Source: Kiritimatiellia bacterium
Lineage (GTDB): Bacteria; Verrucomicrobiota; Kiritimatiellia; CAIVKH01
NCBI GenBank assembly: GCA_025054615.1
Contig: JANWZO010000019.1
Coordinates: forward strand, 1 to 42,615
DNA length: 42,615 nucleotides
Direction: 5' to 3'
Made by a program: the position numbers and the translations under genes. The notes below the pieces were generated by a model that made no database searches, was not told where the DNA came from, and was given only the letters and a program-made list of their open reading frames with translations. Each line of letters starts with the position of its first letter. Position 1 is the first letter of the stretch. Shown piece by piece: positions 25,799 through 34,685 of the stretch.

Positions 25799-27412
25799 GT
25801 GGAAAAAAATCGGGTAGTGCGGTCCGCTTTCAAGGTGGGCGGATTCACATCGTTGAGCCGCCTGTTGGGGCTGGTACGCGACGTTCTCACGGCCAACGCA
25901 TTTGGCGTCAGTTCGGTCATGTCGGACTTCGTCGTCGCCTTCCGGCTGCCGAACTTGTTTCGCGCGTTATTCGGCGAGGGCGCGCTTTCTTCCGCTTTCG
26001 TTCCGGTGTTTGTTGCGACCCGTAGGGAGCAGGGTGAAGCGGAGGCGTGGGAGGTTGCACGCAAGACGGCAACGGTCGTCGCTTTTTTTCTGTGCATCCT
26101 GGTCGCGATCCTCATTGTGGGAACCTATGGGTTGGAGGCGTGGAATCCAGATTTGGCGGCGCGCGCGCCACATCTTCTGCCGCTGGCGCGCGTGATGATG
26201 CCCTACCTCTTGTTTATCTGCCTTGCGGGCTTGTTCATGGCCATGCTCAACGCCTGCCACCATTTTGCTCTTCCGGCGTTCGCCCCGAGCCTGTTGAACA
26301 TGATTTGGATAGCTTCTGTTGCGCTGGTCTGCCCGAGGCTGGGCGACCAGCCGGACCAGCAAATCTATGGCGTTGCGGCAGCGGTACTCGCGGCCGGTCT
26401 AGCGCAGATGGGCATTCAACTTCCCGTCTTGATCAAACTCGGATTTCGGCCCCGCCCCGTATGGGGATGGGCCGACCCGCGGGTCAGGCGGGTATTTCGG
26501 CTCATGGCGCCAACCGCCCTGGGTCAATCGGTCACACAGGTCAACGTCATGGTCAACGCCTTGTTGGCCCGCTGGGCGGCCCCTTGGGCGCCGGCTTCTC
26601 TATTCTATGCGGAACGGCTTCTCTACTTTCCGCAGGGACTGCTGGCAACAGCCATGAGCACGGTGCTGCTGCCCGTTTTTTCGGGCCACGCCGCGAAGGG
26701 AGATCATGCCGAACTTCGGCAGACCTTGAACCATTCCCTGCGCACGCTGCTTTTTGTGATGGTACCGGCAGCCGTGGGTCTGCTCACCCTGTCAGGTCCC
26801 ATCGTGCAACTGATCTACGGATCAGGCCGATTCGACGCCGAGGCGGCGAGTCGGACTGCGGTGGCCTTGCGGTTCTACGCGCCCGGTCTGATGGTTTTCT
26901 GCCTCGCGAAGGTATTCGTTCCAGCTTTCTATGCCCTGCAGGATACGGGAACGCCCTTTCGTATTGGCCTGAGGTGCGTCGCTTTGAATTTTGTGTTGAA
27001 TGTCCTGTTCGTGGTTACGTGGCCCGCAGAGTTGAAACATGCCGGCCTCGCATTATCGACCGTCATTTCCGAAGCGGTGAACGGCCTGACCCTCGGTTGG
27101 CTGCTACACCGTCGCCTCGGTTCGCCCGGCTGGGCCTCAATCCTTGCCTCTGCGGGGCGGGCCCTGCTTTGTTCGGCGGCTATGGTTCTCGCAATTTGGA
27201 TCTCGATGGAAACCATGGCGCGATTCATAGGATCGATCGGCGTGCGCGGCAAATGGGGTGAGGCGGCGACGGTCTTGGCGACCATCGGATTCGGGATGCT
27301 CGTTTATTTTACCAGCGCCCGGCTGATCCGAGCCCCGGAGTTGCAGTTCGCTGCGGATGCGCTTCGGAATCGGCGCTGTTCAAAGGCTGTGACGGGAGAA
27401 GAAAGCCCATAA
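25799..27412 (+). CDS. murJ: Lipid II flippase MurJ (MviN family)
   Basis: 537 residues from GTG 25799, chosen because the family opens with a helix like RSAFKVGGFTSLSRLLGLVRD, as found here at residue 7; an ATG at 25715 would add 28 non-family residues. MurJ flips the lipid-linked peptidoglycan precursor across the inner membrane. Seen are FRLPNLFRALFGEGALSSAFVPVF, the hallmark N-terminal loop, 14 or so hydrophobic helices, ERLLYFPQGLLATAMSTVLLPVFS, and LQDTGTPFRIGL in the later half. Length is typical (510-560). It is a lone gene, with its last 33 bases overlapping the convergent esterase gene. Confidence 0.95.
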   Translation: MEKNRVVRSAFKVGGFTSLSRLLGLVRDVLTANAFGVSSVMSDFVVAFRLPNLFRALFGEGALSSAFVPVFVATRREQGEAEAWEVARKTATVVAFFLCILVAILIVGTYGLEAWNPDLAARAPHLLPLARVMMPYLLFICLAGLFMAMLNACHHFALPAFAPSLLNMIWIASVALVCPRLGDQPDQQIYGVAAAVLAAGLAQMGIQLPVLIKLGFRPRPVWGWADPRVRRVFRLMAPTALGQSVTQVNVMVNALLARWAAPWAPASLFYAERLLYFPQGLLATAMSTVLLPVFSGHAAKGDHAELRQTLNHSLRTLLFVMVPAAVGLLTLSGPIVQLIYGSGRFDAEAASRTAVALRFYAPGLMVFCLAKVFVPAFYALQDTGTPFRIGLRCVALNFVLNVLFVVTWPAELKHAGLALSTVISEAVNGLTLGWLLHRRLGSPGWASILASAGRALLCSAAMVLAIWISMETMARFIGSIGVRGKWGEAATVLATIGFGMLVYFTSARLIRAPELQFAADALRNRRCSKAVTGEESP

Positions 27413-28249
27413 CTCTCGTGTGGCCGAAAGTCGGTCTGACGGCCTGCCCACGAGCGCCTCCGGAAGCAGCCGATGGCCGCCTGGCCAGACATGACCGAGG
27501 TCCTCGATGGCCGTGAAAACAACTTCGGCAGGGTGCCCGGGTTCGCCCCAACGTTCGCGGTAATAACCTTCACCCGCTTCGTGGGTCGGAGGATGGCTCC
27601 AGCCGTTTCGGTTCGCCCATGAGACCGCCGAATCTCGGGCCGGCGGACGCAATTCGGTCGGCCCCCAAGGCAGCTTCACCAGGCCGCCATGGAACGGGCT
27701 GATCGGATCCTGCATGCCGAAATAGTGGGCCAACGGAATGGGCCTTGTCGGGTGACCGGCCTGATTCTGACGAAAGTGGCCGGCGACCGTCCCCAAGGCT
27801 GCAAGGCGCTCCGGGATTTCTGAAGCGAATCGGAACGTCATCGAGGCGCCGTTTGAGAAGCCGCACATGTACAGGCGCGCGGGATCCGCGCCCCGCTGAA
27901 TGAGGTCGTCCAAAAGCAGATTCAAAAATCCGACGTCATCAACATGAGAGCGCTCCGCGTCTGACCCTCCGGACCCGGCGTTCCACATTTGCGGATTGGT
28001 CAGAAAATGAAGCGGACCATGTGGATCAATCCGGGTTGCCTCGGGATATGCGACGAGAAAGCCCTCATCATCGGCAAGCGCACTCCATCCAGTGCTTTTC
28101 ATCGCCGTCCATGGCGTGCCGCCTCGGCCGTCCAGCATGATCACGGCGGGTAGGGGGGTTCCTTGATGGACAACCGTGGGTCGGTGCAAAACATATCGCC
28201 GACGGATGCCGGGTGCATCTAAATAAATAATTTGATCCCCCGTGCTCAT
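27380..28249 (-). CDS. Alpha/beta hydrolase of the PHB depolymerase/LpqC (CE1) family
   Basis: 289 residues from ATG 28249, which overlaps the upstream small gene by ATGA. The alpha/beta hydrolase catalytic triad is readable: nucleophile S132 in GFSNGAS, D181 in GMQDPISP, and H253 in LGHVWPGG. PLPAVIMLDGRGG and WNAGSGG-xDAERSHVDDVGFL also match the polyhydroxybutyrate depolymerase and feruloyl-esterase group (often called poly(3-hydroxybutyrate) depolymerase or LpqC). Relatives usually carry a signal peptide; here the protein begins MSTGDQIIYLDAPG with none, so it may be cytoplasmic or exported another way. The true ester substrate is unknown. Its 3' end overlaps murJ by 33 bases. Confidence 0.87.
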   Translation of the reverse strand: MSTGDQIIYLDAPGIRRRYVLHRPTVVHQGTPLPAVIMLDGRGGTPWTAMKSTGWSALADDEGFLVAYPEATRIDPHGPLHFLTNPQMWNAGSGGSDAERSHVDDVGFLNLLLDDLIQRGADPARLYMCGFSNGASMTFRFASEIPERLAALGTVAGHFRQNQAGHPTRPIPLAHYFGMQDPISPFHGGLVKLPWGPTELRPPARDSAVSWANRNGWSHPPTHEAGEGYYRERWGEPGHPAEVVFTAIEDLGHVWPGGHRLLPEALVGRPSDRLSATRELWAFFSRHSL

Positions 28250-28431
28250 TGCTGTCCCAAACTCGGGCTAAAGTGCCAGATCGCGAGAAGGATGGCGATA
28301 ACGGCCTCAACCGACGCGATCCACACCAGTCGGCGCGGTGGGACCACATGAGCCAGCCGTTGAGCGTTCCAAAGTCCAAGCCCGGCATCGAGCAACAGGA
28401 GAATCGCAACCCATATTTTCCAAGCATGCAT
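28246..28431 (-). CDS. Small two-helix membrane protein, coupled to the esterase
   Basis: 61 residues from ATG 28431; an in-frame start at 28506 would add 25 less hydrophobic residues. Two hydrophobic helices (about 4-24, WVAILLLLDAGLGLW, and about 39-58, IASVEAVIAILLAIW) are joined by a short basic loop (VVPPRRL). Positive residues in the loop suggest that it faces the cytoplasm with both ends outside. The TGA overlaps the esterase ATG, so the two are probably co-translated. No family recognised. The gene is likely real because of the hydrophobic pattern and the exact overlap. Confidence 0.6.
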   Translation of the reverse strand: MHAWKIWVAILLLLDAGLGLWNAQRLAHVVPPRRLVWIASVEAVIAILLAIWHFSPSLGQQ

Positions 28432-28463
28432 GATGGCGCTCGGAGAGAGAATGGCGCGCTGGG

Positions 28464-28485
28464 AATCTAACGCAAATCTAACGAA
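28464..28485. repeat. Two 11-bp direct repeats upstream of the PEP-CTERM gene
   Basis: Two adjacent copies of AATCTAACGCA/AATCTAACGAA differ at one of eleven bases, an 11-bp period near one helical turn. They lie 63 bases before the PEP-CTERM start codon, in the region where its promoter should be. They could bind a regulator or be chance. Confidence 0.45.
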
Positions 28486-28547
28486 GTGCAAAACTGGATT
28501 CAACACCTCCGGGTCACATTCATATGCAGTTTTGAGGAGGAATATCG

Positions 28548-29327
28548 ATGAGAAAGTTATTATTGGCTGTCGGGTCGTTGTGCATGGTTGGAGTCGTTTC
28601 AGTTTCGGCTCTTTTGTCTCCGGGCGACATCCTTATCATCATGGCCAACAGTGATGCGCCGGATAGTTTTGCCTGGGTACCGTTGGTAAACATTCCCGCG
28701 AATACAACCATCAGTTTTACCGATTCTTCGTATGGCTCGGGCGATGGATCGGGAATCACAAATACGAATTTTCGGTGGTCGGAACATTTGGATACCTCTG
28801 GTGGCGGTCCTTTGACATGGACGTATGCCAATCCACTTGCAGCGGGGACGGTAATCATTTTCAATGGGACCACTTGGAACATTGGCACCGGTTCTGGTAG
28901 CTTTATGAATCTTGCCACGGCTGGCGATCAAATATTCGCCTTCACTGGTCCGGTCGTTTCAAACCCGGTCCCCGGCCAATACAGCGGGATCATCACAGGT
29001 CTCTTGTACGGCGTTCAATTCTCGGGCGGAAACTGGATCACAAACGGGCTCGGAACCACGTCGGCCAGTTACCTTCCCTCGATGCTAAGCGGGGCGAATG
29101 TTGCCTTGGGAACGAACGACAACTGGATTTATGTCGGAATTCGTACGGGAACGCCGGCCGAGCTTCTGGCCGCAGTCAACGATCCGGCGAATTGGCAATC
29201 TGATAATGTGAATCCGTATTCGTGGACATTCGGTAATTTTGAAGTTGTTCCCGAACCGGCAACTGTTGCGTTGGCCGTCATCGGCATGTCGCTGGCCGCC
29301 ATATTCCGCAGGCGCTACGGCGTCTGA
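28548..29327 (+). CDS. PEP-CTERM sorting-domain protein
   Basis: 259 residues. ATG 28548 is preceded by a strong AGGAGG at 28535-28540. A signal peptide ([21 protein letters not shown]) begins the protein. The body is beta-rich and opens [24 protein letters not shown], a fold often seen in exported PEP-CTERM proteins, with Thr/Asn/Ser-rich strands. The C-terminus is a textbook PEP-CTERM tail: VPEP (PEP 235-237), a hydrophobic helix (about 238-253) and RRR. In exosortase systems this tail is cut by EpsH-type exosortase and the protein goes to the surface or matrix. No exosortase gene lies in this window. It likely starts an operon with the pseudopilin and the lamin-tail protein (gaps of 29 and 15 bases). 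Confidence 0.93.
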   Translation: MRKLLLAVGSLCMVGVVSVSALLSPGDILIIMANSDAPDSFAWVPLVNIPANTTISFTDSSYGSGDGSGITNTNFRWSEHLDTSGGGPLTWTYANPLAAGTVIIFNGTTWNIGTGSGSFMNLATAGDQIFAFTGPVVSNPVPGQYSGIITGLLYGVQFSGGNWITNGLGTTSASYLPSMLSGANVALGTNDNWIYVGIRTGTPAELLAAVNDPANWQSDNVNPYSWTFGNFEVVPEPATVALAVIGMSLAAIFRRRYGV

Positions 29328-29356
29328 GCCTCGAACACGCAAAGTTAGACCAGCCA

Positions 29357-30118
29357 ATGCCATCCCGCATGCGAAAGCTACGGGCTTTCACGCTCATTGA
29401 ACTGCTGGTCGTCATCGCGATTATAAGCATTCTTGCGGGGTTGATCTTTCCGACGGTCCGTTCGGCGTTGGCCCGGGGGCGTGCGGCGTCAAGCCTGTCG
29501 AATTTGCGCCAGTGGGGACTTGCCATCCACCTGGCGATGACCGATCGGGATGACCAGTTACTGCCCTGGGATGGGCCGGACAATGTTTCGGGCGCCATCA
29601 CCAATATGAATTGGTGGGCGAACATGCTCCCCCCGTACGTCGGCCAGAAAACCTATTTGGATATCAATCGGGAATCGATGGGCCAAAAGGTTCCGCTGCC
29701 TCCTGAAAAGAGCATTTTCGTGGATTCGTATGCCAAACGTCCGCCCAACGCTCCGTATAAATCCGGCCAGTTCGCATTCTTTTTCTGCTATGTGATCAAC
29801 TCAAAACTAAATCAGTCCCTGCCGGCGGGCAGCCGGGTTTGGATCGGAAGCATTCCGCGCCCGTCCCAGACGGCGGTCATGGTGGAAATGCGAACGGTTC
29901 CAGAGGAACTCCCTGCGGGGGATCCGCATAGAAACGCCTCGCTCGACCGCGCGAAAGCCGATTGGCAGCGATTTGCCGCGCGGCATCGAAACGGCGGTCA
30001 CATCGCGATGGCCGATGGGTCCGCCCGTCACTTTGAGAACAGATACGTCACCACTCCGGTCGGGGGGAACTACAACAAGGATGACATCATTTGGAATCCT
30101 CTCGGCGTCGCGAATTAA
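29357..30118 (+). CDS. Type II pseudopilin (prepilin-type N-terminus, H-X9-DG-type tail)
   Basis: 253 residues. An alternative ATG lies at 29369. The class III signal is clear: MRKLRA then F11-T-L-I-E15 in [20 protein letters not shown], cleaved before F11 by prepilin peptidase, with E15 as Glu5 of the mature protein. The N-terminal helix is followed by an alpha-helical spine and a C-terminal domain with [18 protein letters not shown], the H-x-DG-type motif of the large PVC-group pseudopilin family (DUF1559-like). In PVC genomes such proteins occur in many copies and their role is often unknown; a type II secretion or pilus-like scaffold is the usual inference. The gene follows the PEP-CTERM gene by 29 bases and precedes the lamin-tail gene by 15. 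Confidence 0.92.
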   Translation: MPSRMRKLRAFTLIELLVVIAIISILAGLIFPTVRSALARGRAASSLSNLRQWGLAIHLAMTDRDDQLLPWDGPDNVSGAITNMNWWANMLPPYVGQKTYLDINRESMGQKVPLPPEKSIFVDSYAKRPPNAPYKSGQFAFFFCYVINSKLNQSLPAGSRVWIGSIPRPSQTAVMVEMRTVPEELPAGDPHRNASLDRAKADWQRFAARHRNGGHIAMADGSARHFENRYVTTPVGGNYNKDDIIWNPLGVAN

Positions 30119-30133
30119 GGAGGAGCCTGCCGG

Positions 30134-32554
30134 ATGAAAATTCCACAAAGATTACTTTCCCTTTTCCCTTTGTTTTACGCAGTTTGCGCAATGGGCGATA
30201 CGATCACGGAGTGGAACTTCGAACAGACCGATCTCACTCCGAACATCGGCAGCGGCCTGGCTACAAATGTCGGCGGGACCTCGTCAGCATTTGCAAGCGG
30301 TAACTCCAGTCTGCAGGGTTGGCAAACATCCAGCTATCCGGGACAATTTACAAATTCGGGATCGGCGGGCGTCGCTTTTTTTGTCAGCACCGTCGGATAT
30401 TCGAACCTAGCGCTTCGCTTCGATCATCGCGCCTCGGGCACCGCATCCCGCTGGGCCCGAGTCGACTACACAACGAACGGCGGAGTGGCCTGGGTTCCCT
30501 TCTGGACGAATGGAGGCGGACTTTCGCCTCACGATACATTCTACAGTTTTACGAACATCTCCTTTGCCTCTGTAGCAGGGGCGAACAACAACTCGGGTTT
30601 CGGCATCCGTATTGTGTCAATTTTTTCACCAGTGACATTCACGGATGAATTCGCAGGGGTACAAGGCCCGAACACCGCCTATCACCGCGCCAGAATCTCC
30701 GGCGGTTCCGCATACTCCCCCTCAGGAACATGGCGCTTCGACAACGTGCGGTTCACGGGGGACCCGATTTCACCATCGCCGCCGCTATACGCAACAAACA
30801 GCGCGATCTTGATCAATGAGATTCTCGTCAATCCGATCGGCACGGACGATTCGAGGGAGTACGTCGAGATAAAAGGTCCGCCCGGGACCCCGCTCCAAGG
30901 GCTCTCGATTCTAGAAATAAGCGGAAATGGTACGAACATTGGGAAAATCTTCTGGGCTCGCGATCTTTCCGGATCTTCGCTGGGTTCGAATGGTCTTCTT
31001 CTGATCGGCGAGATGTACCAGTCGTTCTGGCCGGCGTGGACTGGAGTGCCGCCCGCGACGGCCCTTATGGACATGAATCATCCGCGCGGCCGGCTCGACA
31101 ACGACACGACGACATTCCTCCTTGTCACGAACTTCACTGGATCCGTCGATCAGGATCTTGATACAAACGATGACGGCACATTCGATGTTACGCCGTTCAC
31201 CCAAATTCTGGACAGTGTCGGCTGGCTCGATGGATCAGTGGGAGACCGCGTCTATACGCCGGCGTCGCTGACGCAATCTTCGGGTACACCCGATGCCGCC
31301 ACCCGCGTGGCGACGAACATCAATCCCCATAGCTTCGCCGCGTGGTTCAACGGCGATTTGATGACGAATGCGTCGGATAGCGCCGGCATAACCTACAATC
31401 CGTTCCGGGGATCGGTCATTATGCCTGCCGGCGCAAAGATCACGCCGGGCCAAACGAATCACTGGAATACGGACCGGCAACCGCCTCTGATCGCGCCGAT
31501 TCCGGATCGCGTCGTCAAAGTAAGCAATACGGTCGTAATGACCGTTCAAGCGCTGGCGACGGACGGGGACCCGGTGACTCTCGCCCTGCAAAGCGGACCC
31601 TCCGGTGCGACCTTCGGGTCAACGGGGACCGTGGGAACCCTGACGTGGTTCGCTACGCCCACGGGTGTTTATGCGGTCATTTTCACGGCGACCGACGTGG
31701 ACGGCACAAGCACGGCACAGGTTCAGATCATCGTCCAGACAGCGGCCGTCGCAACGATTCGAATCACGGAGGTGATGTCGAAGAGTTCGCATCCGGCCGA
31801 TCGGGACTGGTTTGAAATTTACAATTACGGGGATTCGCCCGTCGACCTGACGGGCATCTCCTGGGATGACGATTCCAATATCCCCGGAAGTGGCCACTTC
31901 AACGGATATGTCATTCCGCCCGGCGGCACCTATGTGATTTCCGCGAGGCCTGCAGGGACCGAATCCATTTTCCTACAAGAGTGGGGCTTGCCCTCCAATG
32001 CGCCTGTCTGGTGCGCGGGTCCCGCCGTGTTCCAGAATTTCAGTTCCGCGGGGGATGCTCTGTACATCTACGACCAATATGGACTTGAAATCACCAGCGT
32101 CGTGATCCCGCCGGCCACGATTGGTTACTCGTTTGAATGGGCGGGCGATGGTTCAAACTTAGGTCTCAGTGTGGCTGGCGAAAATGGCGCGTACATCGCG
32201 CCTGACAATGGCGAGGGCTCCCCCGGCACTGATGTCGCCTCGCCCGGCTATGCCCTACCTGTCCATCCGACGAACGATTCCGATGGCGACGGCCAGACGG
32301 ATCTCGAAGAGTGGATCGCCGGCACGGATCCCAACTCCGCCAGCAGCGCTTTCTTGTGGACTGCCCATTCTGCAGGGATTGCTTCCGTGGGGTTGGTCAG
32401 CGGGCGGTGGTATGAGGTTCAGTCGACAACCAATCTCATCACAGGTCCATGGCTCAGCGTGACGAATTTTGTCGCTCCGTCGAATATGGTGTGGATTACT
32501 GGGCCCGGAACAAACGGGATGGAGTTGCGCCGCATTCGCGTCAAGCGGCCCTGA
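30134..32554 (+). CDS. Secreted protein with two lamin-tail domains and an STTNL C-terminal module
   Basis: 806 residues. AAGGAGGAG ends about eight bases before ATG 30134. After a signal peptide (about 1-22) comes a beta-sandwich region (about 23-215) with the pattern WRFDNVRFTG. The first lamin-tail domain (LTD) covers about 224-330 (ILINEILVNPIG, EYVEI). A cadherin-like Ig region is near 450-536. The second LTD covers about 540-660 (IRITEVMSKSS, DWFEIYN). A DSDGDG calcium-binding segment lies at about 715-720, then a final module with YEVQSTTNL (760-768) and a basic C-terminus. The last two parts match the tail of the giant protease at 94-6921. It has no LPXTG or PEP-CTERM. A cell-surface or matrix role is inferred. 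Confidence 0.88.
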   Translation: MKIPQRLLSLFPLFYAVCAMGDTITEWNFEQTDLTPNIGSGLATNVGGTSSAFASGNSSLQGWQTSSYPGQFTNSGSAGVAFFVSTVGYSNLALRFDHRASGTASRWARVDYTTNGGVAWVPFWTNGGGLSPHDTFYSFTNISFASVAGANNNSGFGIRIVSIFSPVTFTDEFAGVQGPNTAYHRARISGGSAYSPSGTWRFDNVRFTGDPISPSPPLYATNSAILINEILVNPIGTDDSREYVEIKGPPGTPLQGLSILEISGNGTNIGKIFWARDLSGSSLGSNGLLLIGEMYQSFWPAWTGVPPATALMDMNHPRGRLDNDTTTFLLVTNFTGSVDQDLDTNDDGTFDVTPFTQILDSVGWLDGSVGDRVYTPASLTQSSGTPDAATRVATNINPHSFAAWFNGDLMTNASDSAGITYNPFRGSVIMPAGAKITPGQTNHWNTDRQPPLIAPIPDRVVKVSNTVVMTVQALATDGDPVTLALQSGPSGATFGSTGTVGTLTWFATPTGVYAVIFTATDVDGTSTAQVQIIVQTAAVATIRITEVMSKSSHPADRDWFEIYNYGDSPVDLTGISWDDDSNIPGSGHFNGYVIPPGGTYVISARPAGTESIFLQEWGLPSNAPVWCAGPAVFQNFSSAGDALYIYDQYGLEITSVVIPPATIGYSFEWAGDGSNLGLSVAGENGAYIAPDNGEGSPGTDVASPGYALPVHPTNDSDGDGQTDLEEWIAGTDPNSASSAFLWTAHSAGIASVGLVSGRWYEVQSTTNLITGPWLSVTNFVAPSNMVWITGPGTNGMELRRIRVKRP

Positions 32555-32577
32555 TCCGAGCATGCGCCGCATGGCAA

Positions 32578-32606
32578 GGGGCGCCGACTGGCGGCGCAGC
32601 CGCCCC
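32578..32606. other. GC-rich hairpin between two transcription units
   Basis: A six-base-pair stem (32581-32586 with 32592-32597, loop ACTGG) sits between the lamin-tail stop and the ABC ATPase start. A competing outer pairing of GGGGCG (32578-32583) with CGCCCC (32601-32606) is also possible. No T-run follows, so an intrinsic terminator is not supported. It may influence RNA decay or ribosome access to the start at 32614. Confidence 0.35.
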
Positions 32607-32613
32607 GATCACT

Positions 32614-33666
32614 ATGCCTGCATTTCTTGAGATCGAAAGGGCGGAGGTCACTCTCGGCTCTCTCCGAGTCCTTCAGGGTGTGAGTGTTTCGATCGGAAAG
32701 GGCAAGTGCCTCGCGATTCTCGGCCCCTCCGGCTGCGGCAAATCCACTCTTCTAAATGCGGTGGCCGGATTTGTCCCTCTCGATGCGGGTCGCATTTCCT
32801 GCAACGGACGTGCCTTGGACGATCCGGCGGCGCGTCGCTTCGTCCCGATTCCGAAACGCCGGTTTGCGACCGTCTTTCAGGACTTCAGCCTCTGGCCTCA
32901 TATGAGCGTCGCAGAAAACGTCGCATTTGGTCTCCGCGTGCAGGGTCTCGACACTGCCGAACGGGAGCGCAGAACACGCGATGCGCTAACCAAGGTGCGC
33001 ATGTTGGATTATGCCAATCGCCTCCCGTCCGAGCTCTCCGGCGGTCAGCAGCAGCGCGTTGCCATCGCGCGCGCGCTGGCCTTTCGCCCCGATTTGTTGC
33101 TTTTTGACGAACCGCTGAGCGCCCTGGATGCCCGTCTCCGCGCCGAGTTACGGGCTGAAATCGCACGGCTTCTTCGCGATGAGGGCCTAACCGCGGTCTA
33201 CGTCACGCATGACCAGGCGGAGGCTTTTAGTCTTGGCGACACAGTCGCGGTGATGCGTGAAGGACGGCTGGAGCAGGTGGACGACCCCGAAACCCTGTAC
33301 CGGTTTCCGCGGACCCGCTTTGTCGCTTCGTTCATCGGGGCGGCGAACACCGTTCCCTTTGAACAGCGGGAGGGGCGCCTGATTCTGGATGGGCATTTTC
33401 GCCTGCCCGCCCGCAAGGATTGGCCTCCTCGAGGGTGGTGTTACATCCGCCGCGAAGGGGTCCATATTCGGGGCGTTTCCGAGGATGCCCGCGAGGTTGC
33501 CGTGTGCGCAGATCGGCAATTCTTGGGCGCGCGGGTCGAAGCGGTCGCGCGGTGGCCCTCGGGTTTTGAGCTGGCTGGCGAGGCGGTCGGCCCCGTATTT
33601 CGCGGAGACCGGGTGTGCGTCGAAATCGATCCCGCCCACATGGGCCTGCTCTACGACCCTGCATGA
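32614..33666 (+). CDS. ABC importer ATP-binding protein (FbpC/PotA-type)
   Basis: 350 residues from ATG 32614; the frame upstream overlaps the previous gene and is not coding. The nucleotide-binding domain has Walker A GPSGCGKST (G37-T45), the Q-loop FQDFSLWPHM, signature LSGGQQQR (from L141), Walker B LLLFDEP with D165-E166, and a switch His in THDQAEAF. Residues about 270-350 form a TOBE-type C-terminal regulatory domain. The closest pattern is the FbpC/PotA group, which drives uptake of Fe(III), polyamines, phosphonates or similar. It sits directly before its lipoprotein and permease partners, with an ATGA overlap. The order ATPase, binding protein, permease is less common. The substrate cannot be assigned. 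Confidence 0.93.
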   Translation: MPAFLEIERAEVTLGSLRVLQGVSVSIGKGKCLAILGPSGCGKSTLLNAVAGFVPLDAGRISCNGRALDDPAARRFVPIPKRRFATVFQDFSLWPHMSVAENVAFGLRVQGLDTAERERRTRDALTKVRMLDYANRLPSELSGGQQQRVAIARALAFRPDLLLFDEPLSALDARLRAELRAEIARLLRDEGLTAVYVTHDQAEAFSLGDTVAVMREGRLEQVDDPETLYRFPRTRFVASFIGAANTVPFEQREGRLILDGHFRLPARKDWPPRGWCYIRREGVHIRGVSEDAREVAVCADRQFLGARVEAVARWPSGFELAGEAVGPVFRGDRVCVEIDPAHMGLLYDPA

Positions 33667-34685
33667 AGACATGTGCGGCCATGACCATTGCCGCGCTGCT
33701 TGTCGGCTGCTCGCCCGCTGCTGAAAAGGATGTCAACCGACTAATCGTTTACAGCGCCGGTCCTCGCCCATTAGCCGAGGCGATCTGCACCTCCTTTGCC
33801 TCGAACGCGGGCGTTCGCGTCGATTTGTTTCAAGCCACCACCGGCCAGATTCTCGCTCGACTGGAGGCGGAGAAATATCGCCCACGCGCCGACGTGATCC
33901 TCCTGGCGGGCGAGGTCCCCGCCCACGCGCTCAAAAAACAGGGGCGTCTGGCGCCCTTCCGCCCGGCTTGTGCAGATCGTCTGCGAGCCGAGTGGTGCGA
34001 CCCCGACGGCGCATATTGGGGATCAGCGGCAACCCTTGTCGGTGTGGCGTTGCGCCAGGACAGAGCCCGCGAGGCGCCGCGAAGTTGGTCGGAATGGTTC
34101 CAGATCGACGATGCTCGGCGGGTCGTTATGCCGTCGCCATCCCGGTCCGGAGCCACGGGCGATTTTGTTGTAGGTCTCGCGCTGGATTTGGGAGAAACCG
34201 TTCTGCCCGGATTTGCGCGGTTGAGACTTCGAGGAATGGACTTCGCCGCCGCGAACAACCAGGCCATTCAGGCGCTGTCTATGGGCGTCTATGACGCCCT
34301 TCTCGGCGCGGTTGACTACATTATTTACCAACAAATTCTTCGTGGCGAGCCGCTGGAGATGATGTATCCCGAGGATGGCGCTGTCCTGGTTACCCGCCCG
34401 ATGGCCATATTGTCATCCTCGCGAAGGCAGGAACTGGCCCGGCGATTCGTGGAACACTATCTGAGCGAAGAGAGCCAGCAGCGCGTCGCTCGCGCCTGCT
34501 TGATTCCGGCCCGGCTGGATGTGCCGGCTCATCCGATTCGTGGAGCGGAACCTCAACGGGTCATCCGACCGGATCCCGATCTGGCGGTCGCGCGACAGGC
34601 GGCTCTGCTCCGAAAATTCCAACTCGAAATCGAGCGCGCTGCATCGAGGCGCGCTCTGCAACGCGCGGCGGGGGAAGTCCGGTGA
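33663..34685 (+). CDS. Extracellular solute-binding lipoprotein (FbpA-like, family 1)
   Basis: 340 residues from ATG 33663 (ATGA overlap with the ATPase gene). A lipoprotein signal peptide ends at LLVGC, making C16 the lipidated cysteine. The mature protein begins LIVYSAGPRPLAEAICTSFA and continues ATTGQILARLEAE, RPRADVILLAGEV, a class seen in Fe(III)/phosphonate binding proteins. MPSPSRSGATGDF and NNQAIQALSMGVYDALLGAVDYIIY match the hinge and ligand region. DGAVLVTRPMAILSSS and CLIPARLDVP follow the same family order. It captures a substrate in the periplasm and passes it to the permease. Ligand unknown. The downstream GTG overlaps its stop (GTGA). Confidence 0.9.
   Translation: MKTCAAMTIAALLVGCSPAAEKDVNRLIVYSAGPRPLAEAICTSFASNAGVRVDLFQATTGQILARLEAEKYRPRADVILLAGEVPAHALKKQGRLAPFRPACADRLRAEWCDPDGAYWGSAATLVGVALRQDRAREAPRSWSEWFQIDDARRVVMPSPSRSGATGDFVVGLALDLGETVLPGFARLRLRGMDFAAANNQAIQALSMGVYDALLGAVDYIIYQQILRGEPLEMMYPEDGAVLVTRPMAILSSSRRQELARRFVEHYLSEESQQRVARACLIPARLDVPAHPIRGAEPQRVIRPDPDLAVARQAALLRKFQLEIERAASRRALQRAAGEVR

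Noticed and set aside
28548-29327. Exosortase partner gene for the PEP-CTERM protein
   Set aside because: No multi-helix EpsH-type gene is present here; the enzyme must be encoded elsewhere.
32578-32606. Intrinsic terminator after the lamin-tail gene
   Set aside because: The stem is GC-rich, but no T-run follows, so it is listed only as a hairpin.
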